A DNA stretch of 64,000 nucleotides, taken from contig NZ_JAWLCI010000011.1 in the NCBI RefSeq assembly GCF_041687215.1, positions 1 to 64,000 of the forward strand, given 5' to 3'. How positions within the stretch are numbered: the first letter of the stretch is position 1; each line of letters opens with the position of its first letter. This document shows, one piece after another, positions 18,501 through 26,287 of the stretch. Position numbers and translations under genes: made by a program. Under the pieces are notes generated by a model. It did no database searches, was not told where the DNA came from, and worked only from the letters and a program-made list of their open reading frames with translations. The stretch comes from Mariniphaga sp041687215. Lineage in GTDB: Bacteria; Bacteroidota; Bacteroidia; Bacteroidales; Prolixibacteraceae.

Positions 18501-19110
18501 CCATGTAATGGCCAGCGGCGAAGATGTAAATGTTTTGGTTATGGATACCGAAGTTTACTCCAATACCGGGGGCCAGTCATCGAAAGCCACACCGGTTGGT
18601 GCCGTGGCAAAATTTGCTGCTTCGGGTAAAAAAATCCGAAAAAAAGATTTGGGTGCCATGATGATGACTTACGGTTACGTATATGTAGCTCAAGTTGCCA
18701 TGGGTGCTAACCAGTCGCAGTACCTGAAAGCGTTGCGCGAGGCCGAATCATACCCGGGACCATCCATCATCATTGCTTACTCTCCTTGTATCAGCCACGG
18801 GCTGAGAGCAGGAATGGGCAATACGCAGGATGAAGAAAAGAGGGCTGTTGAATCGGGCTACTGGTCGCTTTTCCGTTACAACCCGCTGTTGGAAAACGAA
18901 GGTAAAAATCCGTTCCAACTCGACTCAAAAGAACCCGACTGGAGCAAATTCCAGGGCTTCCTGAATGGCGAAGTGCGTTATACTTCACTGAAAAAATCGT
19001 TCCCGGCAGAAGCCGACGAATTATTTAATGCTGCTGAAGAAAATGCAAAATGGAGGCATAATTCATATAAACGTTTGGCAGCCATGGACTTTTCCAAAGT
19101 TGAAGAATAA
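15559..19110 (+). CDS. nifJ: Pyruvate:ferredoxin (flavodoxin) oxidoreductase
   Basis: Single-chain homodimeric enzyme of 1183 residues that oxidises pyruvate to acetyl-CoA and CO2 and reduces ferredoxin. Order: thiamine-binding pyrimidine domain (YPITPSSTMAEYVDEW near the start), CoA-binding and gamma-like domains, a two-cluster ferredoxin domain (C692, C695, C698, C702 and C749, C752, C755, C759), and the thiamine diphosphate domain with FSGACAGCGETPYVKL and GGDGWAYDIGYGGLDH. The ATG at 15559 follows a strong AAAGGAG ribosome-binding site; an upstream in-frame extension overlaps the ATPase gene and is rejected. Its presence indicates an anaerobic or facultative metabolism. Confidence 0.97.
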   Translation: MAKQKKFITCDGNYAAAYMSYMFSEVACIYPITPSSTMAEYVDEWAAFGKKNMFGRPIRLAEMQSEGGAAGAVHGALQSGALATTYTASQGLLLMIPNMYKIAGELLPTVFHVSARAIAGHALSIFGDHSDIYAARQTGFAMLASGSVQEEMDLAGVAHLATLKSRVPFLAFFDGFRTSHEVQKVEALQMEDMIPLVDQEALQEFRNRALNPENPVTRGTAQNPDIFFQAKESSNRFYDAVPDIVEGYMKEISKLTGREYNLFDYYGDPEAENIIIAMGSVTETIKETIDHLASQGKKVGMIAVHLFRPFSVKHFLQALPKTVKRIAVLDRAKEPGAGGEPLYLDFKSYFYGKENAPIIVGGRYGLGSKDTTPSQILSVYENLEMNEPKNDFTIGIVDDVTFKSLPLKEEIDITPKGTYQAKFYGLGSDGTVGANKNSIKIIGDATDKFCQGYFQYDSKKSGGFTCSHLRFGDKPIRSTYLVTTPDFVACHVPAYLHLYDVLKGLKKGGSFLLNSIWDEEETKRRLPDGMKKYLAENEIKFYIINGTQLGEDIGLGTRTNTIMQSAFFKITGVIPYEMAVDEMKKAIVKSYGKKGEKVVNMNFAAVEAGGKNVHKVAIPSEWKNIEVKDTNGTSDRPEYIVKVVDAINGQRGDDLPVSTFVGAEDGTFPLGTAAYEKRGIAVSVPEWQAENCIQCNQCSYVCPHAAIRPFLLTDEEVEKAPEGTETRVATPSKMFNGMSFRIQVSVLDCTGCGNCVEVCPSKEKSLIMKSLDSQQDEIKRWDYLVNDISLKEKVVDKTKSVKNSQFAQPLFEFSGACAGCGETPYVKLITQLYGERMMVANATGCSSIYGGSAPSTPYCKNKDSGHGPAWANSLFEDNAEYGFGFSEGVNAQRNRLEDIMRSALSNGASDAEKEAFQLWLDNKNDGDGSAEASAKVLDAIANSDSDYAKVITQLKQYLVKKSIWVFGGDGWAYDIGYGGLDHVMASGEDVNVLVMDTEVYSNTGGQSSKATPVGAVAKFAASGKKIRKKDLGAMMMTYGYVYVAQVAMGANQSQYLKALREAESYPGPSIIIAYSPCISHGLRAGMGNTQDEEKRAVESGYWSLFRYNPLLENEGKNPFQLDSKEPDWSKFQGFLNGEVRYTSLKKSFPAEADELFNAAEENAKWRHNSYKRLAAMDFSKVEE

Positions 19111-19149
19111 AAACCAAAAATATCCATACGGATTTCAGAACAGAAAATG

Positions 19150-19179
19150 GCCGGTGCAGCAATGTACCGGCTTTTTTTT
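19150..19179 (+). terminator. Rho-independent terminator after nifJ
   Basis: GCCGGT, a 10-nt loop and ACCGGC followed by eight T residues, 39 bp after the nifJ stop. Confidence 0.85.
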
Positions 19180-19221
19180 CAGAAAAAAACAAGAGCTTTT
19201 ACCCCTGCCGGAATATTGTAA

Positions 19222-20097
19222 TTACTGCAAAGTTGCATTCCAGTCTTTTATAACTGATTCATTTTTCCCGTGAATTTGAACTATCCCGGTTATTTGTTTG
19301 CCTTCAACTCTGCCGCTGTAGATGTACTTTTCACCTGAAGAATGGTTTGCAGCAGTAAAACTAATTCTGTCGCCTTTAAGCAGGTTATTTGTTACTGGCA
19401 ATATACTATTTCCATCTTTCATTTGCAAATCAATTTCCTGAAATTCCTGGCTGGCAGTCATGGAAAACGATTTTCCGTCAATTTTCCATGCCCACTGGCC
19501 TTGAATTTGTGCGGGTATCACCCAAAAATAAATGTCACTGGTTTCTTCCCTGAAAAACTGATCAGGCTTCCAGTTTCCCATGTCAAAATCGTGCGAAACC
19601 AGTCGCGAAGCGGGTTTCAGATTTTTAAGCAAATGAGGGCGCAACTGAATGTTTACCGAGTTAAGAAGATACATGGTAACGACACTGGCCCGGCTGAAAT
19701 CAGCATCAAATATATTTCCTTCAATAAAAATCACTTTGTCCTCAACACCTGCTTTTTTAGCATTTTCCCGCGCCTCCTTAATTCTTCGCGGATCCAGGTC
19801 AATGCCATGCCCGTAAGCACCGCGTTTTGCAGCAGCAATTACAATGCGCCCGTCGCCCGAACCCAAATCAATAACATAATCGCCCGGCCCAACCTGGGCC
19901 ATTTCGAGCATTTTTTCAACCACACTCTCAGGAGTAGGAACGTAGGGCACATCAAGTAGCTGGGCATTTAATTCCCCAATCAGAAAAACAAAAAAGAAAA
20001 TCGCAGATAAAAACAAACTCATTTTTTTCTTCGACACCTTTATAATTCCCAAAGAATAATTTCTTTCAGTCTTAAAAGTACATGATTCCTTATTCAT
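19222..20097 (-). CDS. Exported class I SAM-dependent methyltransferase-like protein
   Basis: Up to 291 residues. A hydrophobic export segment (SLFLSAIFFFVFLIGELNAQ) is followed by a Rossmann methyltransferase domain with motif I DYVIDLGSGDGRIVIAAAKR and the ribose-binding acidic strand HGIDLDP; the C-terminal third is beta-rich. A start at the methionine of KKKMSLFL (20022) would place the signal peptide at the very N-terminus, whereas the ATG at 20097 adds 25 residues. SAM is not normally available outside the cytoplasm, so if exported the domain may have another function; proteins of this build (PF13847-like with a signal peptide) recur in bacteria without an assigned substrate. Confidence 0.78.
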   Translation of the reverse strand: MNKESCTFKTERNYSLGIIKVSKKKMSLFLSAIFFFVFLIGELNAQLLDVPYVPTPESVVEKMLEMAQVGPGDYVIDLGSGDGRIVIAAAKRGAYGHGIDLDPRRIKEARENAKKAGVEDKVIFIEGNIFDADFSRASVVTMYLLNSVNIQLRPHLLKNLKPASRLVSHDFDMGNWKPDQFFREETSDIYFWVIPAQIQGQWAWKIDGKSFSMTASQEFQEIDLQMKDGNSILPVTNNLLKGDRISFTAANHSSGEKYIYSGRVEGKQITGIVQIHGKNESVIKDWNATLQ

Positions 20098-20368
20098 AAC
20101 AATTTGATATAATTTATTAAACCGGATAATATTATCAGCTACAAGTTAAAAAAAATACCCATTCAAGACTGTCATTTCTGGTTTAAAAAAATTTCCGGCC
20201 TTTCTTCAAAACTTTCTGAACGGTTTAAGATGAGGAAATAATCGAATTTTTTTTAGTTGCATTTGAGGATAAAAAATATGTAAAAGTGTTGCTTTTAAGA
20301 GGATTGCGATTAGCTGAATTTTCTGATTAATTTGACCCAAATCAATGCTCTATTTTTCAAGCCTCTTT
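20098..20368. other. AT-rich spacer, no gene seen, with one Fnr-like site
   Basis: The stretch is AT-rich (hand count of 20101-20160 gives 13 G/C in 60) and has no convincing gene. TTGAC-CCAA-ATCAA (20332-20345) fits the Fnr-type layout TTGAy-N4-rTCAA but is far from any start codon. It is upstream of the methyltransferase-like gene, about 235 bp from its start. Confidence 0.4.
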
Positions 20369-20921
20369 AAAACACAAATGGGAACTACTCTGTTACGAAT
20401 AGCTCCCATTCACTTAGGTCAACCGAAGTTTTCCTCAGCGCCAGGCTACGGTTATTGTGGCCGGCTTCGAAATCATCTTTGCAGATGATTTTTTTGCCCT
20501 TTACTCTCCGGCTTTACTTTTTACGGTAAAACTTTTGAGCAGTCCGTTTGGCTTTCCGGATGCCTTCCCGGACGAAGTGTCATTCAGTGCTTTCGACAAT
20601 TTTCCGAAGAAATTTGTCGTTGGCAATAAGCATTTTGCGGTTTGACCCGTTTGGTGCCATGCAGTTTGGGCTTTCAAAAAACCGAAGTTTTTTGCTGCTT
20701 TCCTTTCGGTTGGCGGCCTCCTGCCCGAAGACTCAATCTTGAAAGAACGTCTGGTTCTCTTCCAGTTGATTGAATGAACCTTTGGTTTCCAGACTCCCTG
20801 GTTCAAACTTCGGCTCCTCTGATATGCCCTCCCGAAGGAGGGGAAAAATGGTTCCGGTTTCAACTAAGAAACGTTCCCCGTTTCCACATTTTTGGAGCTG
20901 CCTTTTATCGCTCACCTGGTA
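20369..20921 (-). ncRNA. Candidate structured noncoding RNA of about 550 nt
   Basis: Minus-strand unit with its own promoter (20926-20958) and a terminator-like hairpin at its end (20377-20410). It is GC-richer than its surroundings (hand count 30 of 60 for 20521-20580). Hairpins tile it, and read on the minus strand many have stable tetraloops: CCCTCC-TTCG-GGAGGG (20827-20842), CAAAAAAC-TTCG-GTTTTTTG (20675-20694), an 11-bp stem with one mismatch and TTCG loop (20594-20619), and AATCATCT-GCAA-AGATGATT with a GNRA loop (20471-20490). Others are at 20868-20884 and 20555-20572. Crossing pairings 20749-20754/20789-20794 and 20775-20780/20800-20805 could form a pseudoknot. It does not show the conserved cores I know for RNase P RNA or tmRNA. 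A degraded protein gene is the alternative. Confidence 0.42.
20377..20410 (-). terminator. Terminator-like hairpin ending the candidate RNA
   Basis: AATGGGAGCTA and TAGTTCCCATT (minus-strand sense) pair over 11 bp with a single G-U, around a 12-nt loop, and are followed by TGTGTTTTAAAG. The T-run is short, so it may be a weak terminator or a closing stem. Confidence 0.5.
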
Positions 20922-20925
20922 AGTT

Positions 20926-20958
20926 CAAATGTAGGGGAAAACCACCATTCAAACCAAA
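20926..20958 (-). promoter_or_regulatory. Promoter of the candidate RNA
   Basis: On the minus strand TTTG (20958-20955), a 21-bp spacer and a perfect -7 box TACATTTG (20933-20926). A start near 20920 leaves almost no leader before the only plausible start codon (GTG at 20915), which favours an untranslated product. Confidence 0.5.
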
Positions 20959-21025
20959 TATTTTAAACGGTTTGTATTCACCTTGTATCAACCTGTGTTA
21001 TTAACAATTGTTGATAATTATTAGT

Positions 21026-23653
21026 TTAATTGATAAAACTGAGCGCCTTTTCAATGGCAGCCTGAATTCCTGAAACATCCTTGCCACCGGCAGTGGCATA
21101 AAATGACTGACCACCACCGCCGCCTTTTATTTCTCGTCCGGCCTCTCGCACTATTTTGCCGGCATTCAGTCCTTTTTCATTTACCAAATCTTCTGAAATC
21201 ATTACAGTTAGGTTTGGCTTTCCGTCAATGTCGGCACCTAAAACCAGGTACAGATTTTCCACCTCATTTTTCAACTGAAACGCCAGGTCTTTCAACATCG
21301 CTGCATTGTCAATATCCACACGGTCGGCAATAATGTTTATGCCATTTTCCTTCAAAACTTTACTTTTTAGATTGCCTTTCAGAATTTTTAACCGTTCGCG
21401 GCCAAATGCTTCAATTTTTTTCGATAGTTCGGTGTTTTCCCTTAACAAGTTCATTACACCGGCTAAAATATCTTTGGAACCTTTTACCGTTTCCCGAATG
21501 TTTTTCAGGGTATTAATCTGGTCATTTACATATTTTTCAGCTCGTTTTCCTGTAATGGCTTCAATTCGGCGCACTCCGGCAGCTATAGCACTTTCAGATA
21601 CAATTTTGAACAGCCCGATTTGCCCGGTGGCATCTACATGGGTTCCACCACACAACTCAACGGATTCACCAAATTTGATGACCCGAACCGACTCTCCATA
21701 TTTTTCGCCAAAAAGCATCATGGCGCCTAATTCCTGAGCTTTTTGCATAGACATTTCCCGGTTTTCCTCGCGCGAAGTGTTGGCCCTGATTTTTTCGTTC
21801 ACCAGAGACTCAACTTGTTCAATTTCTTCATCAGTCATTTTCTGGAAATGAGAAAAGTCGAACCGAAGGTGGTCGGAGTTTACCAATGAACCTTTTTGTT
21901 CCACATGCGTACCAAGAACTTCGCGTAAAGCAGCATGAAGTAGGTGAGTTGCTGTGTGGTTATTTGCTGTTTCCCGGCGCTTTTCCTGGTTTACCACTGC
22001 CAGAAAAGGTTCTTCAGGATTTTCGGGTAATTTTTCTGTTAGATGAACGATGAGGTTATTTTCTTTCTGCGTATCGAAAATAGTTATTTTAACGCCATCC
22101 TGTTCAATGTACCCAGAGTCGCCAACCTGTCCTCCAGATTCACCGTAAAAAGGAGTTTGATCAAATACCAGTTGGTAAAAGGATTTCTTTTTCTGGGAAA
22201 CTTTTCTGTAACGCGCAATGCGAATTTCGGCCTCTGTGGAATCGTACCCTAAGAATTTTGTCTGCTCAATTTTTCTGATTTCAACCCAGTCTCCGGTTTC
22301 CAGTTGAGCTGCATTGCGCGACCGGTTTTTTTGTTCTTCCATTGCTTTTGTAAAACCGGTTTCGTCAACATTCAATCCGTTTTCACGAGCAATAAGGGCG
22401 GTCAGGTCGAGAGGAAAACCATAAGTGTCGTATAAAACAAAAGCATCATTTCCAGATATTTGTGATTTTTTTTCCTGTTTGGTTTTGAAAATCATTTCGT
22501 CCAGCAATTTAATTCCGGTTGAAAGCGTACGCAGGAAAGACTCTTCTTCTTCCTTCATCACCTTTTCAATGAGTTGCTGCTGTGCTGCCAGTTCAGGAAA
22601 CGCATCTCCCATTGTTTTTTTTAGTACTTCGCTCAGGCGAAAAATGAAAGGTTCCCTGAAATTGAGGAATGTATAACCGTAACGAACTGCCCGGCGCAAT
22701 ATCCGGCGTATTACATAACCGGCTTTGTTGTTCGAAGGCAATTGTCCGTCGGCAATGGCAAATGCCACAGCCCGCAGGTGATCTGCAATTACACGCATGG
22801 CGATGTCGGTTTTTTCTTCAGCGCCGTATTTTATGCTGCTCAGGTTTTCAATTTCAGCAATGATGTTCTGAAAAATATCTGTATCGTAATTGGACGTAAC
22901 GCTCTGCAATGCCATACATAACCGTTCGAATCCCATACCCGTATCTACATGTTTGGCCGGCAATTCCTGCAGGCTGCCATCGGCTTTCCGGTTAAATTGA
23001 ATAAATACCAGGTTCCAGATTTCAATTACAAGTGGATGATCTTTATTCACCAATTCCTGTCCCGGTATTTTTTCACGTTCATTTTCAGGACGTATATCAA
23101 TATGGATTTCAGAGCAGGGGCCGCATGGTCCGGTGTCGCCCATTTCCCAAAAATTGTCTTTTTTACTGCCATCCAAAATACGTTCTTTAGGTAAATGATT
23201 TTCCCAATAACCAGCCGCTTCGTTGTCGCGTTGCAGATTATCATCGCTGCTTCCTTCAAAAACGGTTGCATAAAGTCTGTCTGCCGGTAAACCCATTCTG
23301 TCAACCAAAAATTCCCAGGCCCAGTCAATGGCCTCTTTTTTAAAATAGTCGCCAAACGACCAGTTGCCCAGCATTTCGAACATAGTGTGATGGTAAGTGT
23401 CGAGTCCAACTTCTTCCAAATCGTTGTGTTTTCCAGAAACACGCAGGCATTTCTGCGTATCAGCAACACGTGGCCATTTTACAGGCTCATTTCCCAAAAA
23501 CTGGTCTTTGAACTGGTTCATTCCGGCGTTGGTAAACATGAGAGTTGGGTCTCCTTTTACCACCATTGGCGCCGATTGAACTATCTGATGTTCTTTTTCT
23601 TTGAAAAAATCAAGGAAAGCATTTCTTATTTCTTTTGAAGTTCGTTTCATCAT
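21026..23653 (-). CDS. alaS: Alanyl-tRNA synthetase
   Basis: Cytoplasmic enzyme charging tRNA-Ala, 875 residues, full length. The class II catalytic domain is N-terminal (FFKEKEHQIVQSAPMV, then MLGNWSFGDYFKKEAI), followed by the tRNA-recognition helical region, the editing domain with HTATHLLH and the distal CGGTH metal-binding motif (ESVELCGGTHVDATG), and the C-terminal DHHA1-like domain with the glycine-rich GGGGGQSFYATAGGK end. Start may be either of two adjacent ATG codons (23653 or 23650). It is transcribed divergently from the M23 peptidase gene. Confidence 0.97.
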   Translation of the reverse strand: MMKRTSKEIRNAFLDFFKEKEHQIVQSAPMVVKGDPTLMFTNAGMNQFKDQFLGNEPVKWPRVADTQKCLRVSGKHNDLEEVGLDTYHHTMFEMLGNWSFGDYFKKEAIDWAWEFLVDRMGLPADRLYATVFEGSSDDNLQRDNEAAGYWENHLPKERILDGSKKDNFWEMGDTGPCGPCSEIHIDIRPENEREKIPGQELVNKDHPLVIEIWNLVFIQFNRKADGSLQELPAKHVDTGMGFERLCMALQSVTSNYDTDIFQNIIAEIENLSSIKYGAEEKTDIAMRVIADHLRAVAFAIADGQLPSNNKAGYVIRRILRRAVRYGYTFLNFREPFIFRLSEVLKKTMGDAFPELAAQQQLIEKVMKEEEESFLRTLSTGIKLLDEMIFKTKQEKKSQISGNDAFVLYDTYGFPLDLTALIARENGLNVDETGFTKAMEEQKNRSRNAAQLETGDWVEIRKIEQTKFLGYDSTEAEIRIARYRKVSQKKKSFYQLVFDQTPFYGESGGQVGDSGYIEQDGVKITIFDTQKENNLIVHLTEKLPENPEEPFLAVVNQEKRRETANNHTATHLLHAALREVLGTHVEQKGSLVNSDHLRFDFSHFQKMTDEEIEQVESLVNEKIRANTSREENREMSMQKAQELGAMMLFGEKYGESVRVIKFGESVELCGGTHVDATGQIGLFKIVSESAIAAGVRRIEAITGKRAEKYVNDQINTLKNIRETVKGSKDILAGVMNLLRENTELSKKIEAFGRERLKILKGNLKSKVLKENGINIIADRVDIDNAAMLKDLAFQLKNEVENLYLVLGADIDGKPNLTVMISEDLVNEKGLNAGKIVREAGREIKGGGGGQSFYATAGGKDVSGIQAAIEKALSFIN

Positions 23654-23826
23654 AAATCTTTCTGCCGTTTGTTAAAAATTTCTAATGCAATACAACAAAT
23701 TGCCTGAATGAAAGTTATTTGTTTAATTTTGCGGCGTGAAAATAATTTCACATCATTATAAAATTGTTGCAAAGTTAGGTGTTTTAATTAATTTTGCTCA
23801 AAACAGAAAAAAATAGCCGGAATTTT

Positions 23827-24807
23827 ATGGCGAAAAAGAAATACAAATTTAATCCCGACACCCTTAGTTACGAACGAGTGGGAATATCGTTCAAAGAAAA
23901 ATTCGGCAAAATACTTACCTATTTATCGAGCAGTTTGGCACTGGCATTGATTATGGTTGTGGTTTTTCTGAATTTTTATGAAACCCCGCGTTCAAAAGCT
24001 TTGAAAAGGGAAAACCAGCAACTGCTTAGCCAGTATGAGTTAATGTCGCGCGATATTGAACGGATAGAAACTGTACTAAACGAGTTGCAGCAGCGGGATG
24101 ACAATATTTACAGGGTGATTTTTGAAGCAGATCCAATTCCTTCTTCAGTAAGAAAGGCAGGTTTTGGCGGTACCAACAAATATTCCCATTTGGAGAATCT
24201 GAGCAATTCAAGTCTGATAATAGAAACCGCCAAAAAGATTGATGTGCTGGCCAAAGAGTCATATATTCAGTCTAAATCCTATGATGAGGTTTTGGAGATG
24301 GCTCTGAACAAAGAGCAGATGCTGGCAAGTATTCCTGCCATTATGCCGGTGGCCAACGAAGATTTAAAACGCACGGCCAGTGGCTGGGGATACCGGATTC
24401 ATCCGATTTATAAAGTGCGGAAAATGCATTATGGAATGGATTTCACCGCACCGGTTGGCACTCCTGTTTATGCTACCGGCGATGGAAAAGTGGTGGAAGT
24501 GAGTGGCTCAAAGCGCAGCCGTGCCGGATTTGGACTGGTGGTAAAAATCGACCACGGATTTGGTTACGAAACAGTTTATGCTCACCTGAACTCTTTTAAT
24601 GTAAGACAAAATCAGGAGGTGAAACGCGGAGATGTAATCGGATATGTGGGAAACAGCGGTGGCTCGACTGCGCCGCACCTTCATTATGAAGTGCACAGAA
24701 ACGGAAGCGCCGTAAATCCGCAATATTTCTACTTTAAAGATCTCACTCCCCAGGAGTATGAAAGGATGATTGCCATTTCTTCGAACATTGGTCAGACGCT
24801 CGATTAA
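23827..24807 (+). CDS. M23 family metallopeptidase, membrane-anchored
   Basis: A 326-residue envelope peptidase that would cut peptidoglycan cross-bridges or activate other hydrolases. One transmembrane helix (about 28-50) anchors it, a coiled-coil segment follows (about 60-100, ALKRENQQLLSQYELMSRDIE), and the C-terminal LytM domain has the zinc motif MHYGMDFTAPVGTPVYATGDG and the distal HLHYEVHRNG. The metal-binding residues are all present, so it should be active. The ATG at 23827 is preferred over an upstream TTG. A perfect -7 box TAATTTTG (23724-23731) with TTG 21 bp upstream is a likely promoter. It is followed after 5 bp by a MerR regulator. Confidence 0.9.
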   Translation: MAKKKYKFNPDTLSYERVGISFKEKFGKILTYLSSSLALALIMVVVFLNFYETPRSKALKRENQQLLSQYELMSRDIERIETVLNELQQRDDNIYRVIFEADPIPSSVRKAGFGGTNKYSHLENLSNSSLIIETAKKIDVLAKESYIQSKSYDEVLEMALNKEQMLASIPAIMPVANEDLKRTASGWGYRIHPIYKVRKMHYGMDFTAPVGTPVYATGDGKVVEVSGSKRSRAGFGLVVKIDHGFGYETVYAHLNSFNVRQNQEVKRGDVIGYVGNSGGSTAPHLHYEVHRNGSAVNPQYFYFKDLTPQEYERMIAISSNIGQTLD

Positions 24808-24812
24808 AAAAC

Positions 24813-25154
24813 GTGCCCTACAAAAAGCCCATAATAGAAAAGGTTTTTTTCTCCATTGGAGAAGTTGCTGATATTGTTGGTGTTGCATCTTCTTCTATCA
24901 GATATTGGGAAAGCAGTTTTGAAGAACTTTCACCCAAAAAAAGCAGTAAGGGAACACGGCTTTTTTCGCACGATGATATAGAAACGGTTAAGTTCATCAA
25001 TCATTTGGTGAAGGAACGCGGAATGACCATAAAAGGTGTTCAGCAAAAGCTAAAAGGCAACCGGCAGGCTGCTATTGATAATTGGGAAATAGTGAAACGC
25101 TTGCAAAAAGTAAAAGAAGAACTGGTTGCAATCCGAAATGAAATGGAGTCGTAA
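24813..25154 (+). CDS. MerR family transcriptional regulator
   Basis: A 113-residue MerR-type regulator with only the winged-helix DNA-binding part and a short C-terminal helix. The helix-turn-helix FSIGEVADIVGVASSSIRYWE and the wing KGTRLFSHDDIETVKFI are clear; no cysteine metal-sensing loop is present. The short form is conserved in Bacteroidota next to M23 peptidase and Nif3-like genes. Starts with GTG, 5 bp after the peptidase gene, and its stop is separated by one base from the ATG of the next gene, so the three form an operon. Target genes are unknown. Confidence 0.88.
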   Translation: MPYKKPIIEKVFFSIGEVADIVGVASSSIRYWESSFEELSPKKSSKGTRLFSHDDIETVKFINHLVKERGMTIKGVQQKLKGNRQAAIDNWEIVKRLQKVKEELVAIRNEMES

Positions 25155-25155
25155 T

Positions 25156-26253
25156 ATGCTAAAAATAAAAGAAATAGTACAATTTCTTGAAACGGTTGCA
25201 CCTCCGGCGCTGCAGGAATCTTACGACAATGCAGGTTTAATTGTTGGAAATCAGGAGGCTGAGGTTTCTTCTGCACTCGTTACCATAGATGTTACCGAAA
25301 CGGTTGTTGACGAAGCCATTGAGAAAAAAGCAGGGCTGATTATTGCGCACCATCCAATTGTTTTTTCGGGTTTGAAAAAATTGACCGGCAAAAACTATGT
25401 GGAACGTACGGTGCTGAAAGCCATCAAAAATGATGTAGCTGTTTTTGCCGCACACACCAATCTTGATGCTGTTACCGGTGGTGTGAATACAAAAATATGT
25501 GAAAAACTGGGCTTAAAAAACTGCCGTGTGATGCAACCAGTTTCAGGCCAATTAAAAAAACTTGTAACGTTTATTCCTGCGGAATCTGTTGAAAAAGTGA
25601 GAACTGCGATTTTTGAAGCTGGCGCCGGACATATTGGTAATTACGATTATTGCGGTTACAATCTCGAAGGAACCGGAAGTTTTAGGGCAGGAGAAAATAC
25701 CAATCCTTATGTGGGTGAAAAAGGACAGGTTCATTATAAAGAAGAGATCAGGTTCGAAACCATATTCCCGGGCTGGTTGCAAAATAAAATTTTAAAAGCG
25801 TTGGTTGAATCACATCCTTATGAAGAGGTGGCTTACGATATTTATCCGCTGGAAAATTCTTTTGAAAAAGCCGGAATGGGTATGATTGGGGAGTTGGAAA
25901 ATCCCTTGTCAGAAAAAGAATTTTTGAAAATTTTAAAGAAAACATTTGACGCCGGTTGTATTAAACATACTGCACTAAAAGGAAAAAATGTGAGTAAGGT
26001 AGCTGTTTGTGGAGGAGCGGGTTCATTTTTATTAAACCATGCCATTGCTGCCGGGGCTGATTTTTTTGTTTCGGGTGATTTCAAATACCACCAGTTTTTT
26101 GATGCCGAAAACAAAATTGTGATTGCCGATGTGGGCCATTTTGAAAGTGAGCAATTTACTAAAGAACTTTTTCATGAATTACTTACGAAAAAATTCCCTA
26201 AATTTGCAGTCCGTTTTTCGGAGGTAAGAACCAACCCGGTATTTTACTTTTGA
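25156..26253 (+). CDS. Nif3-like dinuclear metal centre protein
   Basis: A 365-residue member of the Nif3/YbgI family (also annotated GTP cyclohydrolase I type 2). The two-metal site residues lie in the conserved AHHPIVFSGLKKLTG (about 63-77), HTNLDAVTGGVN, and the C-terminal DVGHFESEQFTKEL. A central insert (about 125-230) corresponds to the PII-like domain seen in longer members. The protein forms hexameric toroids in characterised relatives; its physiological reaction is not settled. The ATG at 25156 follows the merR stop directly. Together with the next gene it makes the conserved Nif3/zinc-ribbon pair. Confidence 0.9.
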   Translation: MLKIKEIVQFLETVAPPALQESYDNAGLIVGNQEAEVSSALVTIDVTETVVDEAIEKKAGLIIAHHPIVFSGLKKLTGKNYVERTVLKAIKNDVAVFAAHTNLDAVTGGVNTKICEKLGLKNCRVMQPVSGQLKKLVTFIPAESVEKVRTAIFEAGAGHIGNYDYCGYNLEGTGSFRAGENTNPYVGEKGQVHYKEEIRFETIFPGWLQNKILKALVESHPYEEVAYDIYPLENSFEKAGMGMIGELENPLSEKEFLKILKKTFDAGCIKHTALKGKNVSKVAVCGGAGSFLLNHAIAAGADFFVSGDFKYHQFFDAENKIVIADVGHFESEQFTKELFHELLTKKFPKFAVRFSEVRTNPVFYF

Positions 26254-26287
26254 TTTTTATTGAGTTGAATTTAAAGATTAACGAGCG

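Noticed and set aside
20501..20863. Minus-strand open frame of 120 codons as a protein gene
   Set aside because: Composition is unlike neighbouring genes, it is covered by hairpins, and a competing frame looks more protein-like; no ribosome-binding site was seen.
20369..20921. RNase P RNA or tmRNA
   Set aside because: The conserved core words I know for these RNAs and the tmRNA tag/acceptor end were not found.
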